This document shows positions 1 to 7,313 of a DNA stretch of 14,123 nt, piece after piece. The stretch spans positions 1,411 through 15,533 of the forward strand of contig DXXH01000007.1 in assembly GCA_019416395.1 (NCBI GenBank). The letters run 5' to 3'. Made by a program: the position numbers and the translations under genes. Position 1 is the stretch's first letter; every line of letters starts with the position of its first letter. The notes under the pieces are model-generated. The model ran no database searches. It saw only the letters and a program-made list of their open reading frames with translations, and had not been told where the DNA came from. This stretch comes from Clostridiales bacterium (lineage in GTDB: Bacteria; Bacillota; Clostridia; Oscillospirales; Acutalibacteraceae).

Positions 1-3
1 AAC

Positions 4-2703
4 GTGCGAAAAACGGGAAACAGAACGATGATCACATGGGTGGCGCTGCTTTTGGCGCTGCTGATAATTTTACCCACACCGGCGATGGCATTGGAAAATT
101 CATTGCCTGCCAGCGTGGAAAGCGCTTCGAATGAGGAGCCTTCTTCGTCGGGGGACAACTCCTTGACTGGCGAGGAACAGATTTCCGGTTCCATTTCCCA
201 GGAAAATCAAGGGGAAGAAGGGGAAGAACAGTTGGAAAGCAGCTCTTCCCAGCCAACGGAAAGCACCGCTTCAGAAATGGAAGAAGAGGAAACCCCTTCC
301 CAAGAAGGCCAGTCTTCGGACGACGGGGAGTCTTCTTCTCAGCTGGAAGAGGGCAGTTCTTTGGAAGAAACCGAAGCAGAAACCTTTGACGCCTATCCCT
401 TGCTTCGGGTGGGCGGCCATGAGGCCTATATGTCCGGCGAAGCAGGAGCCCGGTTCTATCCGGAGCGGAATATGACCCGGGCAGAAATGGCCCAAGTGCT
501 TTATAACCTGCTGGCCCAATATCCGCCGGTCAGCCAGAATTATTTCAGCGATGTAAGCTCTGACGCTTGGTACGCAAAAGCGGTCAATACACTGGTGGAG
601 CTGAAGATCCTCAGCGGCTATGAGGATAAAACCTTCCGTCCAAGCCAGTCTGTAACCCGGGCGGAATTTGTGGTGGCACTGTGTAAATGCTTTGAGATGG
701 CTAGCGGCAGCGGTGATTTTTCCGATGTGGACGGCTACTGGGCAGAAGAGTACATAAATTCTGCTGCGTCAGCTGGATGGATCAGCGGTTTTGAGGACGG
801 CACGTTCCGGCCCACTGAGGGAATCCGTCGCTGCCAAGTGACAGCGATTATGAACAACGCTTTGGAGCGTACCGGGGACGGGTTCGCCGCGGACCGGAAT
901 ACCCAGGAGTTTTTAGATGTTCCCACCAGCCACTGGGCGTTTTTGCACATTGCAGAGGCGGCCAATCCGGTAGGGGGAAACGGTGACAACAATAAGCCTT
1001 CCACTGGGTTTGAGGTAGGCCAAACAGTACGGGTGACTGCTGACGGCGGATTGCGGCTGCGGTCTGGTCCCGGCACCAATTACGATATGATTACCCTGTT
1101 GGCCACGGGCACACTGGTTACTGTTACCAGCGTGACCGATAACGGCTGGTTAGGCGTGAAAACGGCAGGGGGAACCGCGGGGTATGTCAGTTCGGAATAT
1201 GTGGTTGTGGACACAGGAGACGGCAATGGCGGTACCGCCAGCGGAGCAAAACTGAGCACCTCAAAAATCACCATGGCCCAGTACCAGAGTTTCCGGCTGG
1301 ACGGTTCGGTGGATGAGAATATTTCCGCCATGAAATGGACAAGCAGCGATTCCAGTGTGGCCTATGTGGGATACACCATCGGGTACGGCAGTAACGGCCA
1401 GATAGCCATTGTGTATGGGGCGAAGCCTGGCACTGCCACGCTGACCTTTACGGACGGCGCCAAGGCAGTGGCTACCTGCACTGTAACGGTTACGGCTCCT
1501 CAGGCAGTACGTTTTGCCAGCTCCAATGAAAATATTGTGGTAAAAGATCAGGAGTTTACTCTGACTGGTGTGACGGATACCAGCCGCACGGCGGTGAAAT
1601 TCACCATTGAAGACGGCCCGGCGCCTGGTTCCTGCCAGACTACCGAATACACCACAGAGAACCAAAAGTCTATGTACGGCTTGCCCACCAATACAGTGCG
1701 GTTGTTCACGAAGAAAGTGACTTTCGGAGCGGCGGGCCAATATACGGTTCGAGCCTATTCCAAGACAGAGGGCGGGGACTGGTCCTCGGATTATTACGAA
1801 TTTACCGTAATGGTCATTGCAAACAATGTGGGATCTACAACGACCACCTATGATAGCCGCCGGGCAAGCGGTGAGATCATCTCGGTGCTAGCTGACTATG
1901 AGGGTTTGTTCACTGAAATCGAGGACGATCCCATCGCGGCCGGGAATCCCACTGTGGGGCATGGGTATGTGGTGCAGAAGAATACGGCGTTCTACAACAA
2001 TCTAACGAAAGCGGAAGCCTATGCCCAGTTGGTAAATATGGTCAATAGTTCTGGATATGCCAGTGCGGTAGAGCGGTTCCGGGCAAACAACAACATCAAA
2101 ATGAGCCAGGCCCAGTTTGACGCCTTGGTGAGTTTCGTGTACAATTTGGGACCAAATGTTCTGAACACCAGCTATGACACCTTTAAGGTGATTCTCAATT
2201 CTACCGACCCCACGGCTATTTCCTCTTCCAACAAGGCTACTGGCACTGTCAATGTGACAAATGTGGATACTGGGGTGGTAACGGTGTATAACAATCCCAG
2301 CGTTGGCGGCTCTTCCGTGACAACTTTGAAATTGGGCAGTACGGTGACAGTGGACAATTACAAAGCTTACCGTTCCGCTACTCAGCAGGAAGTGTGGTAC
2401 CATGTGTCCACTTCTGACGGGAAGGTGGGCTGGGTGTCTGCCGGATATATCCGTCTTTCCGGAAATCGTGCTTGTGACCTTGCCTGGGCGGATTCTACCG
2501 TGTTGGCCAATAATTTTCTCCAGTGGAATAAAGCTGGTAATAGTATTGTGCAGGGACTGGTGAACCGCCGTATTGCAGAATGCAATATCTTCTTCTTCGG
2601 CGACTATGCCAAATCCTACAAGTCAAGCGGATACTGGGGGAAGAATTACTACGGATACCAGTTCCCCAACAACATCAAGCAGTACGACACCAATCAAAAG
2701 TGA
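4..2703 (+). CDS. SLH-anchored, SH3-containing GH24 lysozyme-like cell-wall hydrolase
   Basis: Predicted secreted surface muramidase of 899 residues. A basic start followed by a hydrophobic stretch (residues 12-23) and Ala-Met-Ala at 27-29 looks like a signal peptide cleaved after A29. Residues 31-126 are a Ser/Glu-rich acidic spacer. Three S-layer homology modules follow (about 130-178, 180-237, 238-296; FSDV and TRAE signatures), with a partial fourth FLDV motif near 303. Such modules usually bind secondary wall polysaccharide. Next come a bacterial SH3 domain (about 340-403), a BIG2-like Ig domain (about 415-498) and a second Ig-like region (500-615). A T4-lysozyme-type GH24 domain starts near 624, with candidate catalytic E633, D642 and T650, and its expected C-terminal helices are at about 833-867. 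Another SH3 domain (746-818) splits it. The GTG start is only 3 nt from the window edge, so its RBS is not visible; ATG at 28 or a start outside the window is possible. Substrate specificity is inferred from the family. Confidence 0.88.
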   Translation: MRKTGNRTMITWVALLLALLIILPTPAMALENSLPASVESASNEEPSSSGDNSLTGEEQISGSISQENQGEEGEEQLESSSSQPTESTASEMEEEETPSQEGQSSDDGESSSQLEEGSSLEETEAETFDAYPLLRVGGHEAYMSGEAGARFYPERNMTRAEMAQVLYNLLAQYPPVSQNYFSDVSSDAWYAKAVNTLVELKILSGYEDKTFRPSQSVTRAEFVVALCKCFEMASGSGDFSDVDGYWAEEYINSAASAGWISGFEDGTFRPTEGIRRCQVTAIMNNALERTGDGFAADRNTQEFLDVPTSHWAFLHIAEAANPVGGNGDNNKPSTGFEVGQTVRVTADGGLRLRSGPGTNYDMITLLATGTLVTVTSVTDNGWLGVKTAGGTAGYVSSEYVVVDTGDGNGGTASGAKLSTSKITMAQYQSFRLDGSVDENISAMKWTSSDSSVAYVGYTIGYGSNGQIAIVYGAKPGTATLTFTDGAKAVATCTVTVTAPQAVRFASSNENIVVKDQEFTLTGVTDTSRTAVKFTIEDGPAPGSCQTTEYTTENQKSMYGLPTNTVRLFTKKVTFGAAGQYTVRAYSKTEGGDWSSDYYEFTVMVIANNVGSTTTTYDSRRASGEIISVLADYEGLFTEIEDDPIAAGNPTVGHGYVVQKNTAFYNNLTKAEAYAQLVNMVNSSGYASAVERFRANNNIKMSQAQFDALVSFVYNLGPNVLNTSYDTFKVILNSTDPTAISSSNKATGTVNVTNVDTGVVTVYNNPSVGGSSVTTLKLGSTVTVDNYKAYRSATQQEVWYHVSTSDGKVGWVSAGYIRLSGNRACDLAWADSTVLANNFLQWNKAGNSIVQGLVNRRIAECNIFFFGDYAKSYKSSGYWGKNYYGYQFPNNIKQYDTNQK

Positions 2704-2708
2704 GCTCA

Positions 2709-2752
2709 TAAAAAAAGCCGTCCGTTCCCAATATGAGGGAGCGGGCGGCTTT
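2709..2752. terminator. Shared terminator between convergent lysozyme and comM genes
   Basis: A 16-bp stem pairs 2714-2729 with 2737-2752 (two G-U type pairs) around a 7-nt loop. Read on the minus strand, the stem is followed by a run of seven T, which makes it a strong intrinsic terminator for the comM reading. On the plus strand the trailing T-run is short, so termination of the lysozyme gene here is likely but weaker. Confidence 0.85.
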
Positions 2753-2756
2753 CGCT

Positions 2757-4239
2757 TTACTTTCGTAACCAATATTTTCGGTCCAACGTCCTGTATTGGA
2801 CAGCTTCAGCGGCATGGGAAGTGTCGATTTTCTCACTGCCTTCCAGATCGGCAATGGTGCGGGCCACTTTCAATACCCGCCCATAGGTCCTGGCGGAAAA
2901 TCCAAAGCGGTCAAAGGCGCGTTGTAACAGGGTGGCTGCCGCTTGAGTGGTTTGGCACATTGTCTGCATCTGAGCAGCCGGGATGTCCGCGTTGCAGGAA
3001 TAGGGCTGGCCGGCAAAGCGTTCCTGCTGGAGCTTTCTGGCGGCATTTACCCGTTTCCGTATCTGGGCGGATGTTTCTTCAGGCTTGGTAGAGGACAGTT
3101 CTTCAAAGGGAACGGCGGGAACTTCAATGTGCAAGTCGATGCGGTCCAGCAAGGGACCAGACACTTTTCCCAAGTATCGTTCCACCGCGTGGGGGGAACA
3201 CATGCAAGGTCGGGTGGGGTGGCCGAAATACCCGCAGGGGCAGGGATTCATAGCGGCCACCAGCATAAAGCGGCAAGGGTAAGAGGTGGTACCGCTGGCC
3301 CGGGAAATAGTCACTTGACCGTCTTCCAGCGGTTGACGGAGCACTTCCATAGCAGCCCGGGAAAATTCGGGAAGCTCGTCCAGAAACAGCACACCGTTGT
3401 GGGCCAGGGAAATTTCCCCAGGCTGGGGCGAAGGGCCACCGCCAGCCAACCCTGCTGTGGAAATGGTGTGATGGGGCGAGCGGAAGGGCCTTTCCCGCAC
3501 CAAGGATACGCCAGCGGGAAGCTTCCCGCGGATAGAATGGATTTTGGTGGTTTCCAGAGCTTCCGCAAAGGTCATTTCCGGCAGAATGGTGGGAAGGCGT
3601 TTGGCCAGCATGCTTTTTCCAGATCCAGGCGGGCCGATGAGCAGCACATTATGGCTGCCGCTGGCAGCGATCTCCAAAGCACGTTTTACCTCGGGCTGGC
3701 CTTTTACATCGGAGAAGTCCAACAGCTCCTGTGTTTCTGGAGCATCGAATTGAGGCGTGGCTGGGGAAAGAACCAGCATGCCTTGCAGATGGGCGATCAG
3801 TTGATTCACGTCCCGGATGGCGTACACTTCCAGGCCTTGGATCACAGCGCCTTCTGCGGCGTTTTCCGCAGGCACATAGAGCCGTTTGAAACCGGCTTGC
3901 AGGGCTTTGTCCGCCATGGGCAGAACTCCCCGAATGGGACGAAGTTCCCCGGAAAGGGATAACTCCCCCAAGAAGATGGCGTCGTCGGTTTGGCAGATGA
4001 GCTGTTGAGTGGCTTTCAACAGGGAGATCAATAGGGGGAGATCGTAAATAGGGCCTTCCTTTTTCTTGTCTGCCGGAGCTAAGTTCATAGTGATGTGGCT
4101 GACCGGGAAATCAAAGCCGCAATTTTTCACGGCGGCCCGAACCCTGTCCCGGGATTCTTTTACGGCTGTACCTGGCTTCCACTTGAACGGGAAATGCTTC
4201 CATGCCATAAAGCCCCATGCTGTAGGTTTTTGCCACCAT
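2757..4239 (-). pseudogene. comM: ComM/YifB-type Mg-chelatase-like AAA+ ATPase, N-terminally frameshifted
   Basis: The family is a hexameric AAA+ ATPase related to Mg-chelatase subunits. In Gram-negative bacteria ComM drives branch migration during natural transformation; its role in Clostridia is less clear. The main open frame (2757-4208) holds Walker A GPPGSGKS (residues 192-199 of that frame), Walker B VLFLDE (273-278), a Cys cluster (C323, C325, C335, C337) and the C-terminal domain. The family N-terminus (MVAKTYSMGLYGMEAF) is present but in another frame, starting at ATG 4239 behind an AGAAGG ribosome site. The frames break at about 4167-4174, where VEA is followed at once by PGTAVKESRD instead of the usual stretch with GLPAFDIVGLPD. 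Adding 44 nt back would give 508 residues, the usual family length. The open-frame ATG at 4208 is out of frame with the family start and unlikely to be real. Either the gene is dead or the assembly is wrong here. Confidence 0.82.
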
Positions 4240-4281
4240 AGATTTCAGCCTTCTTTCCCAAAAAAATCCAGTATTTTTTTC

Positions 4282-4310
4282 ATTATACGACAAAATTTTA
4301 CGGAAAACAA
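4282..4310 (-). promoter_or_regulatory. Sigma-A promoter for comM
   Basis: On the minus strand a perfect TATAAT (4287-4282) lies 17 nt from TTGTTT (4310-4305), a poor -35 matching 3 of 6 bases. It sits 43 nt upstream of the family-type ATG at 4239. An intact promoter and ribosome site suggest the comM lesion is recent or is a sequence error. Confidence 0.6.
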
Positions 4311-4358
4311 CGCACAGTTGTAAAACGATTCCAGATTATTTTAGAAAAAAACAGTATC

Positions 4359-4387
4359 TTGACGAATGATGCACTTTAGGATATGAT
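4359..4387 (+). promoter_or_regulatory. Sigma-A promoter for the SigH-like sigma factor gene
   Basis: TTGACG at 4359-4364, a 17-nt spacer and TATGAT at 4382-4387 each match consensus at 5 of 6 positions. Transcription would start near 4394, giving a leader of about 24 nt before the ATG at 4418, with AAGAGGTGG at 4406-4414 as ribosome site. Confidence 0.85.
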
Positions 4388-4417
4388 AATGGCAAGAAAT
4401 CGGTCAAGAGGTGGGAC

Positions 4418-4978
4418 ATGGAGTTTCAGGATCGCAGCGATGCCCAGCTGGTGGCGCTAGTGCGTCAGAAGCAGGGCGAAGCTTTCGCGGAGCTGAGCGC
4501 CCGCTACCTGGGACTTATCCGGGCAAAGGCGCGGTTATTTGAAGGCGCCGCCGCGCCGGAAAAAGAGGATTTATGGCAGGAAGGCCTTTTGGGTCTGTAC
4601 GCCGCGGCGATTTCCTACCGTCCGGAAGGGGGAGCGGCCTTTTCCACATACGCTGGTGTGTGTGTTTATAACCGCATGGCAAGCGCGGTGCGCAAGCACG
4701 GCAGCAGCGCGAACCGGCCGCTGAATGAATCCGTGTCCTTGGAAGACGCGGGAGAAGCAGCGGTGGAAGAAGGCCCGGAATCCCGTGTGGAGCTTCGGGA
4801 AGAATTCCGGTCCTTTTGCAAGAAGATGGACGTGTCCCTGTCGCCGCTGGAGCGGAAAGTCCTGGCGCTGTATTTGAACGGTTATCGTCGGAAAGAAGCC
4901 GCTCAGCTGGCGGGAATGTCCCTGCGTACCTTTGACAATGCCCTACACCGGGTCAGGGCCAAATTGAAGCGGCTTTAA
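4418..4978 (+). CDS. SigH-like sigma-70 family RNA polymerase sigma factor
   Basis: Cytoplasmic sigma factor of 186 residues that should direct RNA polymerase core to a set of promoters. Region 2 spans about 24-92, with a DLWQEGLLGLY core-binding segment at 51-61 and the region 2.3/2.4 stretch after it. Region 4 spans about 140-184, with a helix-turn-helix near 157-178 and the DNALHRVRAKL ending typical of SigH relatives. A region 3 domain is absent, as expected for SigH or ECF sizes. It is about 30 residues shorter than typical sporulation SigH, and the region 2-4 linker (about 108-128) is acidic and divergent. It may therefore be a paralogue rather than the sporulation SigH itself. The start is supported by AAGAGGTGG 3 nt before the ATG and by the promoter just upstream. 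It is probably cotranscribed with the zinc-ribbon gene. No anti-sigma gene is visible nearby. Confidence 0.88.
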   Translation: MEFQDRSDAQLVALVRQKQGEAFAELSARYLGLIRAKARLFEGAAAPEKEDLWQEGLLGLYAAAISYRPEGGAAFSTYAGVCVYNRMASAVRKHGSSANRPLNESVSLEDAGEAAVEEGPESRVELREEFRSFCKKMDVSLSPLERKVLALYLNGYRRKEAAQLAGMSLRTFDNALHRVRAKLKRL

Positions 4979-4987
4979 AATCCGTCC

Positions 4988-5041
4988 TGCCCAGGCGCGA
5001 TGGGGAACTCCTGTCGGAACGGTGCAACTCCGTCCGGGGCA
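4988..5041 (+). promoter_or_regulatory. Possible structured intercistronic leader (three-helix fold)
   Basis: By eye this stretch can fold into an outer helix TGCCC/GGGCA (4988-4992 with 5037-5041), a short AGG/CCT pairing (4993-4995 with 5011-5013), and a clear hairpin (5015-5036) with CGG and ACGG pairing to CCGT and CCG across a 7-nt loop. It lies in the 95-nt gap between the sigma factor stop and the zinc-ribbon gene. No known riboswitch class fits well. The base pairing is seen; a function is conjecture. Confidence 0.3.
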
Positions 5042-5073
5042 AGTAACATGAACACTAAAGCGAGGGAAAAAAC

Positions 5074-5352
5074 ATGTACGAAGACAAGACACTTGTCTGC
5101 AAGGAATGCGGAAAGGAATTTGTATTTACCGCGGGCGAGCAGGAATTTTATGCGGAAAAAGGGTTTACCAATGAGCCCCAGCGCTGCCGTGAGTGCCGCC
5201 AGGCCCGGAAGAACGCCGGCCGGCCGCAGCGGGAGATGTACACAGCGGTTTGTGCCGCCTGTGGGAAAGAAGCCCGGGTGCCCTTCCAACCCCGTGAGGA
5301 CCGCCCTGTGTATTGCAGCGAATGTTACGCGCACATGAAGGAAGAACAATAA
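5074..5352 (+). CDS. Small four-CxxC zinc-ribbon domain protein
   Basis: Cytoplasmic protein of 92 residues with four CxxC pairs: C9/C12, C38/C41, C60/C63 and C81/C84. Spacing suggests two tandem zinc-binding units, each made of two pairs. This matches the probable zinc-ribbon family common in Clostridia, whose function is unknown; nucleic-acid or protein binding is the usual guess. A basic linker (about 42-54, RQARKNAGRPQR) joins the two units. The ATG at 5074 is chosen because GAGGG at 5062-5066 lies 7 nt upstream and because the first CxxC falls close to this start. An in-frame upstream ATG is not supported. It follows the SigH-like gene on the same strand with no promoter visible in the gap, and a strong terminator closes the unit. 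Confidence 0.82.
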   Translation: MYEDKTLVCKECGKEFVFTAGEQEFYAEKGFTNEPQRCRECRQARKNAGRPQREMYTAVCAACGKEARVPFQPREDRPVYCSECYAHMKEEQ

Positions 5353-5365
5353 TCCGATGGTTTTT

Positions 5366-5401
5366 GAGAGTGTCCTGCTTCTGAGCGGGACGCTCTTTTT
5401 T
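5366..5401 (+). terminator. Intrinsic terminator after the zinc-ribbon gene
   Basis: A 12-bp stem (5367-5378 with 5385-5396, two wobble pairs) with a 6-nt loop runs into a T-tract ending at 5401. It closes the sigma factor-zinc ribbon unit and separates it from the promoter at 5413. Confidence 0.92.
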
Positions 5402-5412
5402 GCTTTTATGTA

Positions 5413-5441
5413 TTGCAGAGCGGGACAAAGGGTATTATAAT
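5413..5441 (+). promoter_or_regulatory. Sigma-A-type promoter for the DUF1858-trmK unit
   Basis: TATAAT at 5436-5441 is perfect, in an A/T-rich stretch of TAATAATAAT. TTGCAG at 5413-5418 is a weaker -35 with 17-nt spacing. It stands between the terminator at 5401 and the gene starting at 5483, so it probably drives the DUF1858, trmK, Nif3-like and rqcH genes. Confidence 0.65.
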
Positions 5442-5482
5442 AATAATACAATCTAAAAAAATAAGAACGGAGGAATGTACCC

Positions 5483-5686
5483 ATGGCTTCCATTACAAAA
5501 GATACGATTATTGGCGAAATTCTAGACCTGGATCAGACCACAGCTCCCTTTTTTCTGGAGATGGGAATGCATTGTTTGGGCTGTCCTTCCTCGCGCGGGG
5601 AGACAGTGGAACAGGCGTGCGCGGTTCACGGCGTAAACGCTGATGAACTGGTGGCCAAGCTGAACGAACACCTGAAAGACAAGTAA
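5483..5686 (+). CDS. DUF1858 (hybrid-cluster-protein-associated redox disulfide) domain protein
   Basis: Small soluble protein of 67 residues. It opens with the ITKDTIIGEILD-type segment typical of DUF1858 and carries the family CLGC motif (C31, C34) following GMHC. A further cysteine is C46. The family includes stand-alone proteins and domains fused to or located near hybrid cluster proteins. A redox disulfide or metal-binding role is proposed but not established, and no hybrid cluster protein gene is visible in this window. The start is firm: GGAGG at 5469-5473 lies 9 nt before the ATG. It is first in a same-strand series leading into trmK after a 67-nt gap. Confidence 0.87.
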   Translation: MASITKDTIIGEILDLDQTTAPFFLEMGMHCLGCPSSRGETVEQACAVHGVNADELVAKLNEHLKDK

Positions 5687-5699
5687 GACAATTCTAAAA

Positions 5700-5730
5700 C
5701 TGCCGCGCGACACAACCTGCCGGGCGGCAG
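5700..5730 (+). promoter_or_regulatory. Hairpin with two competing left arms upstream of trmK
   Basis: CTGCCGC (5700-5706) can pair with GCGGCAG (5724-5730). Alternatively a second CTGCC (5717-5721) can form a tight hairpin with the same GGCAG (5726-5730). No T-run follows, so it is not a simple terminator. Processing, attenuation or no function are all possible. Confidence 0.3.
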
Positions 5731-5753
5731 CGTCGTATCTGGGAGCGTTTTTC

Positions 5754-6443
5754 ATGAGACCATTATTCCAGTTAGGGCCGCGGCTGGCCCTGTGCGCCTC
5801 TCTTGTCCGGGAGGGGAGTCCCTTCTGCGATGTGGGCACGGATCATGCCTATTTGCCGATCTGGCTTTTAAAAATGGGGAAGATCCCGAAGGCCTTGGCC
5901 TGTGATGTGAATCCTGGCCCCCTAGAGGCGGCCCGCCGGGACGGGACAAAATATGGAGTGGGAGAGGAATTGTCTTTCCGGTTGTCGGACGGTTTGAAAG
6001 AAGTTGCCCCCCAGGAAGCGGAAGATATCGCCATTGCCGGTATGGGTGGCGAGTTGATTCTGCGGATTGTGGCGGAAACTCCCTGGCTTCAAGATGGGGG
6101 AAAGAGGCTGATTCTCCAGCCTATGAGTTCCGTGCCGGAACTGCGGCTGGGACTGGAAGAATTGGGTTTTTCCGTGCTTCAGGAAGAAGCGGTGGAAGAG
6201 GGAACCAAGGTGTATTCCGCCTTTACCGCCCAGTATGTTGGAAGACCGGTGGAAAACAGCCTTTTGTATCCCTACTTGGGGAAGCTCCAGCCGAAAGCCC
6301 CTCATGTGGAAGCGTATGGGCGGAAAGTGCTGCGGGAGCTGTCCGCACAGCGGCAAGGGGCGCTCCACACAGGGGAACAGGAACGGGCGGACCGTCTAGA
6401 GCAGTTGATCCAGCAGGTGGAAGCCCAATACATCAAAGCTTGA
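5754..6443 (+). CDS. trmK: tRNA (adenine(22)-N1)-methyltransferase TrmK
   Basis: SAM-dependent enzyme of 229 residues, family of B. subtilis TrmK (YqfN), which makes m1A22 in the D-arm of tRNA. Seen here: the SAM-binding motif DVGTDHAYLP at 26-35, an acidic residue D51 at the end of the next strand (ACDVNPGPL), the AIAGMGG motif at 93-99 and LILQPM at 119-124. Together these are diagnostic of TrmK. The C-terminal part (about 185-229) is helical and probably coiled-coil, as in the family. The start uses ATG 5754 with GGGAG at 5741-5745. It sits directly before the Nif3-like gene, an order also found in Bacillus downstream of sigA; no sigA or dnaG is present here. Confidence 0.93.
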   Translation: MRPLFQLGPRLALCASLVREGSPFCDVGTDHAYLPIWLLKMGKIPKALACDVNPGPLEAARRDGTKYGVGEELSFRLSDGLKEVAPQEAEDIAIAGMGGELILRIVAETPWLQDGGKRLILQPMSSVPELRLGLEELGFSVLQEEAVEEGTKVYSAFTAQYVGRPVENSLLYPYLGKLQPKAPHVEAYGRKVLRELSAQRQGALHTGEQERADRLEQLIQQVEAQYIKA

Positions 6444-6512
6444 GGAGAATTTTTCGCGGAGAAAACAACAGGTGCGGTCCCCACATGTTTCTTAGTGAAA
6501 AGGAGATCTATC

Positions 6513-7280
6513 ATGGCAAGAATTCGGGATATTTACGACATCATCGACGCGGTGGCCCCTTTTTCCACCGCTCTCAGCTTTGACAATTCCGGTCTGTTGG
6601 TGGGAGACGGCAATACCCAGGTGACCCGGGCACTGCTGGCTTTGGACATCACCCCCAGCGTGGTGGCGGAAGCGGCTTCCATGAACGCTAACTTGATTAT
6701 TTCCCATCACCCGGTGATTTTTCACCCGTTGAAAGCCTTGGGGCCTCAGGACGTGGCCTATCAGCTGGCAAGCAAAGGCATTGCCGCCCTGTGCTGCCAC
6801 ACCAATCTGGACCTGTCTCCCGTGTGTGGGGTGAATGTGGCTTTGGGCAGTAAGCTGGGGCTTCGGAATCTCCGTAGGGAAGATGTGTTTGGGGAAGACT
6901 GCGTGCTTTATTCCGGAGATCTAGAGGAGCCGTTGGAGCCCGACCAGTTCGCTGGGCTGGTGAAGGAAAAGCTTTCCGCTCCGGCGGTGAACTATGTCCC
7001 TGGGGACTGTCCGGTGAAAAAGGTGTTCTTCTGTAGCGGCGCCGGCGGGGAGTATGTCAGCCAGGCTGCCTGCCGTGGTGCTGACGCCTATCTTACCGGG
7101 GAAATGAAACACCATGAGGAGCTGGAAGCCGCTTATTCCAGGCTTACATGCGTGGCGGCGGGACACTATTACACGGAAAAGGTATTTGGCGAGTTTTTGG
7201 CGTCCTATCTGCGCAAACGCATTCCGGACACAGCATTTCTGCTGTCGCAGGTAGAAGCTGCTCCCATGAGTACGCTGTGA
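6513..7280 (+). CDS. Nif3-like dinuclear metal centre protein (YqfO/YbgI family)
   Basis: A Nif3-like protein of 255 residues, the short form without the central CutA-like insertion of B. subtilis YqfO. The metal-binding signature is present: HHP (H65, H66), HTNLD (H96, D100) and GHYYTEK (H218, E222), ligands for a two-metal site in family structures. It has been variously called GTP cyclohydrolase I type 2-like, but its true reaction is unsettled and I do not assign one. An upstream in-frame GTG at 6495 exists, but ATG 6513 is preferred because AAAGGAG (6498-6504) lies 8 nt before it and the protein then begins MARIRDIYD as in relatives. It follows trmK by 69 nt and precedes rqcH by 33 nt, consistent with one operon. 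Confidence 0.92.
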   Translation: MARIRDIYDIIDAVAPFSTALSFDNSGLLVGDGNTQVTRALLALDITPSVVAEAASMNANLIISHHPVIFHPLKALGPQDVAYQLASKGIAALCCHTNLDLSPVCGVNVALGSKLGLRNLRREDVFGEDCVLYSGDLEEPLEPDQFAGLVKEKLSAPAVNYVPGDCPVKKVFFCSGAGGEYVSQAACRGADAYLTGEMKHHEELEAAYSRLTCVAAGHYYTEKVFGEFLASYLRKRIPDTAFLLSQVEAAPMSTL

Positions 7281-7313
7281 GAAGGCATATTACCAGAAAG
7301 GATTTACATAGTT

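Noticed and set aside
2943..3962. Open frame of 339 codons on the plus strand inside comM
   Set aside because: It is antisense to a conserved AAA+ ATPase coding frame, has low-complexity composition and no ribosome site; a shadow of codon bias.
5001..5047. Passing resemblance of the gap (GGTGCAACTCCG then GGGGCAAGTAAC) to a cobalamin riboswitch core
   Set aside because: The required conserved boxes and size are missing and the downstream gene has no link to cobalamin. Similarity is limited to short GC-rich strings.
5000..5338. Open frame of 112 codons overlapping the zinc-ribbon gene
   Set aside because: It lies in another frame over a clear CxxC-rich protein and has no ribosome site or recognisable domain.
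6495..6512. GTG start adding six residues to the Nif3-like protein
   Set aside because: The ribosome site AAAGGAG would fall inside the coding sequence; ATG 6513 has ideal spacing and a family-like N-terminus.
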